This document shows positions 58,956 through 64,000 of a stretch of DNA of 64,000 nucleotides, in pieces. This stretch comes from Tretioscincus oriximinensis (taxonomy: Eukaryota; Chordata; Lepidosauria; Squamata; Gymnophthalmidae). The notes below the pieces were generated by a model. That model had not been told where the DNA came from. It made no database searches and worked only from the letters and a program-made list of their open reading frames with translations. How positions within the stretch are numbered: position 1 is the stretch's first letter; every line of letters starts with the position of its first letter. The DNA is taken from NCBI GenBank assembly GCA_022410635.1, contig JAJVDF010000212.1:1325496-1389495 (forward strand). The letters run 5' to 3'. The position numbers and the translations under genes were made by a program.

Positions 58956-61900
58956 AGTTAATAACCATTATGCACATCTTTTTATTCTGGTGGAAATTCA
59001 ACATATGTTGCAATTTGATGGCAAAAGTGAAAATTCTCCAGACAGCTTCACTTATTGTAAAACAAGATGTACATTTAAATGTAGCAAAAACTAAGTAAGC
59101 GTACTGTCATAGAAATATACTTTAATTCAATTCCCAGAGATTCTATACTTGTTAACATTCCCAGGTACACCATGTGAATTGGGAGGATGCATATAAATGT
59201 ACTTTCTCATACTGTAAAGAAGTTAGTTATTTAATATTCCACTTAGAAAAGTATTTCATTCATTACTGATAACAAATTTTAGTCTTTATCCATGATGATG
59301 AGTGTACATTGAGATAATGAAAGTACATAACTTGAGAATTTTCTGACATGATGGAAACATAGACCTAAACCAAACTAACAAATCAAGGGAATAAATGCAT
59401 TTTGATAGTAAATCTATTTTAGTAAAAAGAAATTAATTCTGAGCCAATCCATATCCATATCTCTCCCTGAGACACAGCAGTATCGGAGCCCTTGGGTTAT
59501 TATGTACAGGAATGCAAGCTGCTTCAGTGTCTGTCGTGCAAAGGAGCTGATGACCTTTGGCATCTGGGTCTCTCAAGCAGTTTGCAATGCAGTCACACTG
59601 ATTTAGTTAAGAGCTTGAAAGACTTTCCAGAAGAAGCTTTCCTTCCCCAGTGACGCTGACACTAGTAACCCACTGACCTCCTCCTTTCCAGTGAGATTCA
59701 AAAGCAAAATCCGCAGCTGTTCACAGTTTTTCTTCCTTCCCTGTTGACAGTGTTATATGAAAGAAGAGGCTACTGGGCAGCCTAACTGTTTATCCAACAC
59801 TGACCTTTCATCTCCCAATATAAAGATGCTACTTTATTGTAGTGCACTAAGAAAGCAGTAGAAGCTTTCTTGTTTAGCTGTCCCTCAGATTTGTATTTCC
59901 TCATATAATGGGCTGACCCATTATAACAATGGGAATATATCACCCAGTAATAGACCCAGCAACTCAAAAGACTAAGCTTCAGTCTCTCCCACTTCTCCAG
60001 CAATATATAATTTTTAGTTATAGGTCTGCACTCACAAACTTCTTAGATAGACAATGGTCAATCCAAAATGGTACGGATTTCACATAGAATTCAGTTCTAT
60101 TATGCTTAATGATGTTGACCTTTGTGTGGATATTTATAGGATTTCAGTACTGTAGCTGCCTGTGTATCATTACTATTGCTAAGCTGTTTTTGGGCTCCCC
60201 ATTTTATTGCTCTCCATCCCATTGAGTCAACAGGCACAAGTAACCACTGATAAACTTACTGTCTTTATGCCACTTTTCTGGTTTTTAGATTTTCAAAATA
60301 CATTTTGCACATTGCTTGTTCTGTTCCTGGTGGTCATATTGGAGCACTGTATGACTCCAGTTTACCTGAGCTCCCACCCAGCCCTCCACTGCCTCTCTGT
60401 CACTTCTGCAATGCCTGGTGCTCTGCCATGGCCCCTGGGAAGGCAGCAGCTCACCCTGAGCTCTGGTTGCCTGGGTGACTTGCAGCTGAGTATCTGGCTG
60501 CTATGTTCCTGGCAGCATCAGCAGAATGGCAGCATCAATAGCTGGGGTAGGCTAGTCAAGTCACAGTTGACTCATGGACTCTTAGAGGGATGGCCGTGCA
60601 GGAGCGCTGATTTGGCTCCAGTAGGTGTTTTTGCTTGTTAAGTATAATAATATAATTTCAGGATTAAACAAAATTAGTATGGGGAAAATTATGAAAATAG
60701 AGAAGATGCGTCTGAGAGACTCATTCTTGGGCTTGGTTTCTCTGAATCAAATTGTATTTTTAATCTGCTTCACTCTTTTTGACTATTTGCTCAGCTTTTG
60801 CCTGTGCTCTGAATACAGAAGTGACATCATTTTTTATAGATCTATTTAATAACCTGTGGAATGATAGCCTACACCCTTTGTTTGATTCATTCTTTCAAAT
60901 TGCTGTAGAGAACACAATTATTATTATTATTATAAAGTAAGAAGAGGAAGCAAGAAAGAACTGCCTGAAGACATTAACAAAATCTGGAAGGAGGAATAGG
61001 AATCAGTTGCTGTGTGTTAGCAAGTCATATGATATATTATGTGGGGGCTCCAAAGGCACCTTGATGCAGTTTTCTTACTACACATACAGAAGTGGTTGTC
61101 ATGATTTTCTTCAGAGAAAACCCTATGGATTGATCTTTTCACCCTCTGCTTTCTAGATTGCTTGCATTAACACTGTGCTACAGACACTCACCAGGTGACT
61201 TCTTTATTCTGAGATCTTTGACAATTGGTTTCTACTAGGACACACTTGAATATCCTTTTGATATTGAATTCACATTTATCTCAAACAACATTTTGTGAAA
61301 AAGTAATCTGCTCATGAGATCTTATATTCACAAGTGATTTTTAAAGTGAGCTACCATATATTTTCCACACACACAGAGCCCCTGAAAGCTCTTAATTTTC
61401 CTGTTTGTCTAAACTACTTAGCATAAAAAATAAAAAGCCAATATCCATTTCTCTGAAACTACACAATTGCAGCCAAAACAACATGGAGCTGCAGGTTAGT
61501 TTACTGAATTAAGGACAAAACTATTCAATAATCTATGTGCATGTGCACTGCTCATATCACATACATGAGCAAAATATCAGAATGAAAACACTGAACACTT
61601 TGGTTTCTATTTCAATGCTACTCCTTATTTATTATTGTTGTTTTCTCTTGACATACCTGTGACTTTCCCCATTTCTTTTAATGTTTCTATTGATTCCTTT
61701 TAGTTTTTATGAACTCTCTGGAATACTATATATTTTTAAATATGCATTACTGGGGCCAGGGGGGATTTTTTTGATATCCTTCCTAATTTCTTTGCTACAC
61801 AACTAGTAAGTTTATAAAAACAGGTTAAAGCCCAAGTAGTCAACAATACCATAGGAAGACATATTAAAGTCCAAACTCCACATAAAATAAATCTCCAGAA

Positions 61901-63188
61901 CACTGGTCACATCTTACAATNCAGCTTTAGTCCACTCTCAGAGTGACTATCTGAAAAGCTGCCTTTGAAAACTAGGAAAACCTGATTCAAAACCTGATCT
62001 TCTGGTTTCAGTTCTGTTCTTGAGAACTAAGGACTGTTGACTAGCATGTATAACTGCAGCCATAAAGTGGAAAGAAAATTGGAATTCATTTTTCTACTGT
62101 GTTCTTCCATTCTGAAAATGGACTAAAGCTGGATCAAGCCATTTTTTTCCAAAGGATTCAGTGGGAGTTCGATAACTCCTGCTGTGCCACTTTTCAGCAC
62201 CGTCTGCATTATATGATCCTCATAAAATTGTTTCTCTAATTTAGTCTGGATATCAAGTACTTACTGAAAAAGAGAAAGAAAAGAAATTAAGTAAAAATCA
62301 AGTGCTTCTTATCTGAAGTCACTGTATCTTACCAATTCTCAGCTTCAGTCAAAACTTGCAAGAAATGGAGCCCCAGGAAAAAGACTATAAACTACAGCTG
62401 AAAATACAGTAAAAATAAATAGAATAGGAATTTTCACCAGGAGCAAAACTCCTGCCTTGGTTTTAACCCTACGTTAAAGTGAAGACAGGGACATACAGAG
62501 TAGCACAGAGTAATCCAAACATCACACCGCTGGCATGCAAGTCTCACTCTGACAATATCAAAAGGTGCTACCTAGATTATACATGACTGAGCATGCAATG
62601 TAAAAGCCATATGCCAGCTGGGTGAGGAAGCCACCTTCCTCCCATGCCATGTTTTGTCTTTTGATGTTCTCATAGCTGCTGCTGTGGGAACTTCAGAGAC
62701 AAATTTGCTTAGTGGCTGCAACAGCATATATCAATGGATGTGGTACAAGGTTGATGTGTTTGCTTCCAAATGGGATGCTCTCATTTTGTCATACATTTTT
62801 TATAATGTACATTCTTATATGAAAGCCATCCTGAACTATAGCTGCAAATTGTGTTACCATACTGACAGCTTGTTCAAAAGAGCCTTGTGAATCCTCACTT
62901 TAGAATTGGAACCCATATGACATTGAAGTTTGCAATCTTCCTTTTTCTTGACACACCTTGAGAGCTCTGCTGGACAGTTTTATGGTAAATCACCTTGTAA
63001 CTAGCCAACAGGGGCATATTATAGATGAGTCTCATTAGCAACAGGGTCAGCTGTGTTCCAATACTATCACAGAGGAATATTTAAAACCATTTGCTGTATA
63101 AATTGTAGAGAACAACAGAGATACATACAGAGAAAGAAGTAATTACTTGAAATATGAAGACACAAAGATGGCTAATGTAAGGTAAATA
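58956..63188. other. AT-rich intergenic DNA; a less AT-rich block at 60.33-60.64 kb is unexplained
   Basis: No gene is recognised. The 60330-60640 block (CACCCAGCCCTCCACTGCC..., CAGCATCAGCAGAATGGCAG) has distinctly higher GC than its surroundings and lies in an open plus frame from 60207 to 60641. The first third of that frame is hydrophobic AT-rich sequence, and I see no motif or splice support. A short ATT run occurs at 60918-60931. Confidence 0.4.
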
Positions 63189-63268
63189 TACTGCTCAAAA
63201 CAGTTAAGGGATCACTTAGTGTTACACTGTTATGTTAAAGTGTTCCCTTAATTGTTTTGAGCAATATA
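63189..63268. mobile_element. 80-bp mariner-like MITE
   Basis: TACTGCTCAAAACAGTTAAG, GGATCAC at the left pairs with GTGTTCCCTTAATTGTTTTG, AGCAATA at the right, with only about 25 bp between the arms. The flanks are TA-rich (TATA on both sides), consistent with Tc1/mariner insertion. Confidence 0.8.
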
Positions 63269-63705
63269 TATAGACAGCAAGATAATACCAGAAAAAAGTT
63301 TTATCATTTCTTCATTCACTTTACTAAGGCTTGTTACTGTGCAGAATTGTAGCTCATACTAGAATAAGTAATTTACTAAGGGTATTCGTAGTGCCGGAAT
63401 ACCTGATGATTTTTTCTCGGAAATCTTTAGTGATTGGGAAATTGCAGTAATGAGTGGGTGTTCATCATAAGTATAGCAATTCCGGTAAGAAGGTTGCTAA
63501 AAATTAACTACTCAACTTTTGGACTGGGTAAACATGTTTCTGTAAACCTGACAAGGGCTTCATCATCCATGCTTTTAACCAGCTTCAAAATTGGATTACA
63601 TCAGAAAAAAGAAATTTCCGGTTTTCATTCCAATTCAAATTTGGTGTTTTGTTTTCAGGCCAATTCTTCAGAGGTAAAGGTGGTTAAAAGCCCCTGTATA
63701 TTAAA

Positions 63706-63908
63706 TAGGCTGACCAGATGACCCTTTTTTGGGGGGGGAGATTGAAAACCCGGTTTTGGGGTGCCTCCCAGTTTTTTCTGAGGAAAATCTNTTTTTTAAA
63801 AGATTTTTTTAAATGTTTTTTAATTTTCTTTTCCTCAGAAAAAACTGGGAGGCACCTCCAAAACAGGTTTTCAACACCACCCCCAAAAGGGGTAATCTGG
63901 TCACCCTA
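63706..63908. mobile_element. foldback hAT-like MITE (family A, copy near window end)
   Basis: TAGGCTGACCAGATGACCC and GGGGTAATCTGGTCACCCTA ends with the GGGTGCCTCCCAGTTTTTTC / GAAAAAACTGGGAGGCACC arms. Flanking octamers (atattaaa; atttccag) do not match, so the target duplication has decayed or the ends were altered. Confidence 0.85.
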
Positions 63909-64000
63909 ATTTCCAGGAAAATGTATTGGCATTAGTAATAGGGAAACAACAGTTTGAGAGTCGGGAACTAAAGTTCCCAGATGTGAAAGATATCAATTGA

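Noticed and set aside
60207..60641. 144-residue plus-strand frame with a hydrophobic stretch (looks like a membrane protein)
   Set aside because: The hydrophobic part is AT-rich chance sequence, with no family motif, splice sites or promoter; kept only as a compositional curiosity.

Overview
This is a 64 kb piece of vertebrate nuclear DNA, most likely from a squamate reptile. It is AT-rich and gene-poor. The repeats fit a squamate: tRNA-headed SINEs (some with an L2-type AATA tail, some with a TTC-rich tail), L2 and CR1-clade LINE fragments, hAT-, mariner- and Harbinger-like MITEs, and Penelope-like fragments. There are no bacterial operons, viral genomes or CRISPR arrays.

The only protein-coding gene I can support is RASSF7, an N-terminal Ras-association (RASSF7-10) family member, on the minus strand. 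Four coding exons can be reconstructed at 9993-9891, 7874-6964, 2831-2663 and 2431-2310. They join in frame to about 434 residues: an N-terminal RA domain, a proline/lysine-rich linker, a long coiled coil, the diagnostic [11 protein letters not shown] block and a short conserved C-terminus ending NPEGVYV. The first coding exon has a good splice acceptor 51 bases upstream of the ATG, so a 5' non-coding exon must lie to the right. The best candidate is in a CpG island at about 46.3-47.4 kb, which has a strong minus-strand splice donor at 46804/46803. If so, intron 1 is about 36.8 kb and most of the window is RASSF7 intron.

Layout: 1-2.3 kb, probable 3' UTR and downstream DNA; 2.3-10 kb, coding exons and introns, with a GC-rich/GA-rich low-complexity block at 5.8-6.8 kb; 10-46.8 kb, presumed intron 1, packed with mobile-element remnants; 46.3-47.4 kb, CpG-island promoter, possibly bidirectional; 47.4-64 kb, upstream DNA with repeats and no recognised gene.

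The most interesting non-genic signals are hammerhead-ribozyme-like cores in two kinds of Penelope-like repeat (27.68 kb; 50.26 and 54.13 kb), a near-perfect 74-nt hairpin at 12.05 kb, MITEs with intact 8-bp target duplications including one nested in another, and a 3' tail shared by an L2 LINE and a SINE. Isolated N characters throughout, and an 11-N run at 5195, show unresolved assembly positions. I found no convincing new multi-gene system.
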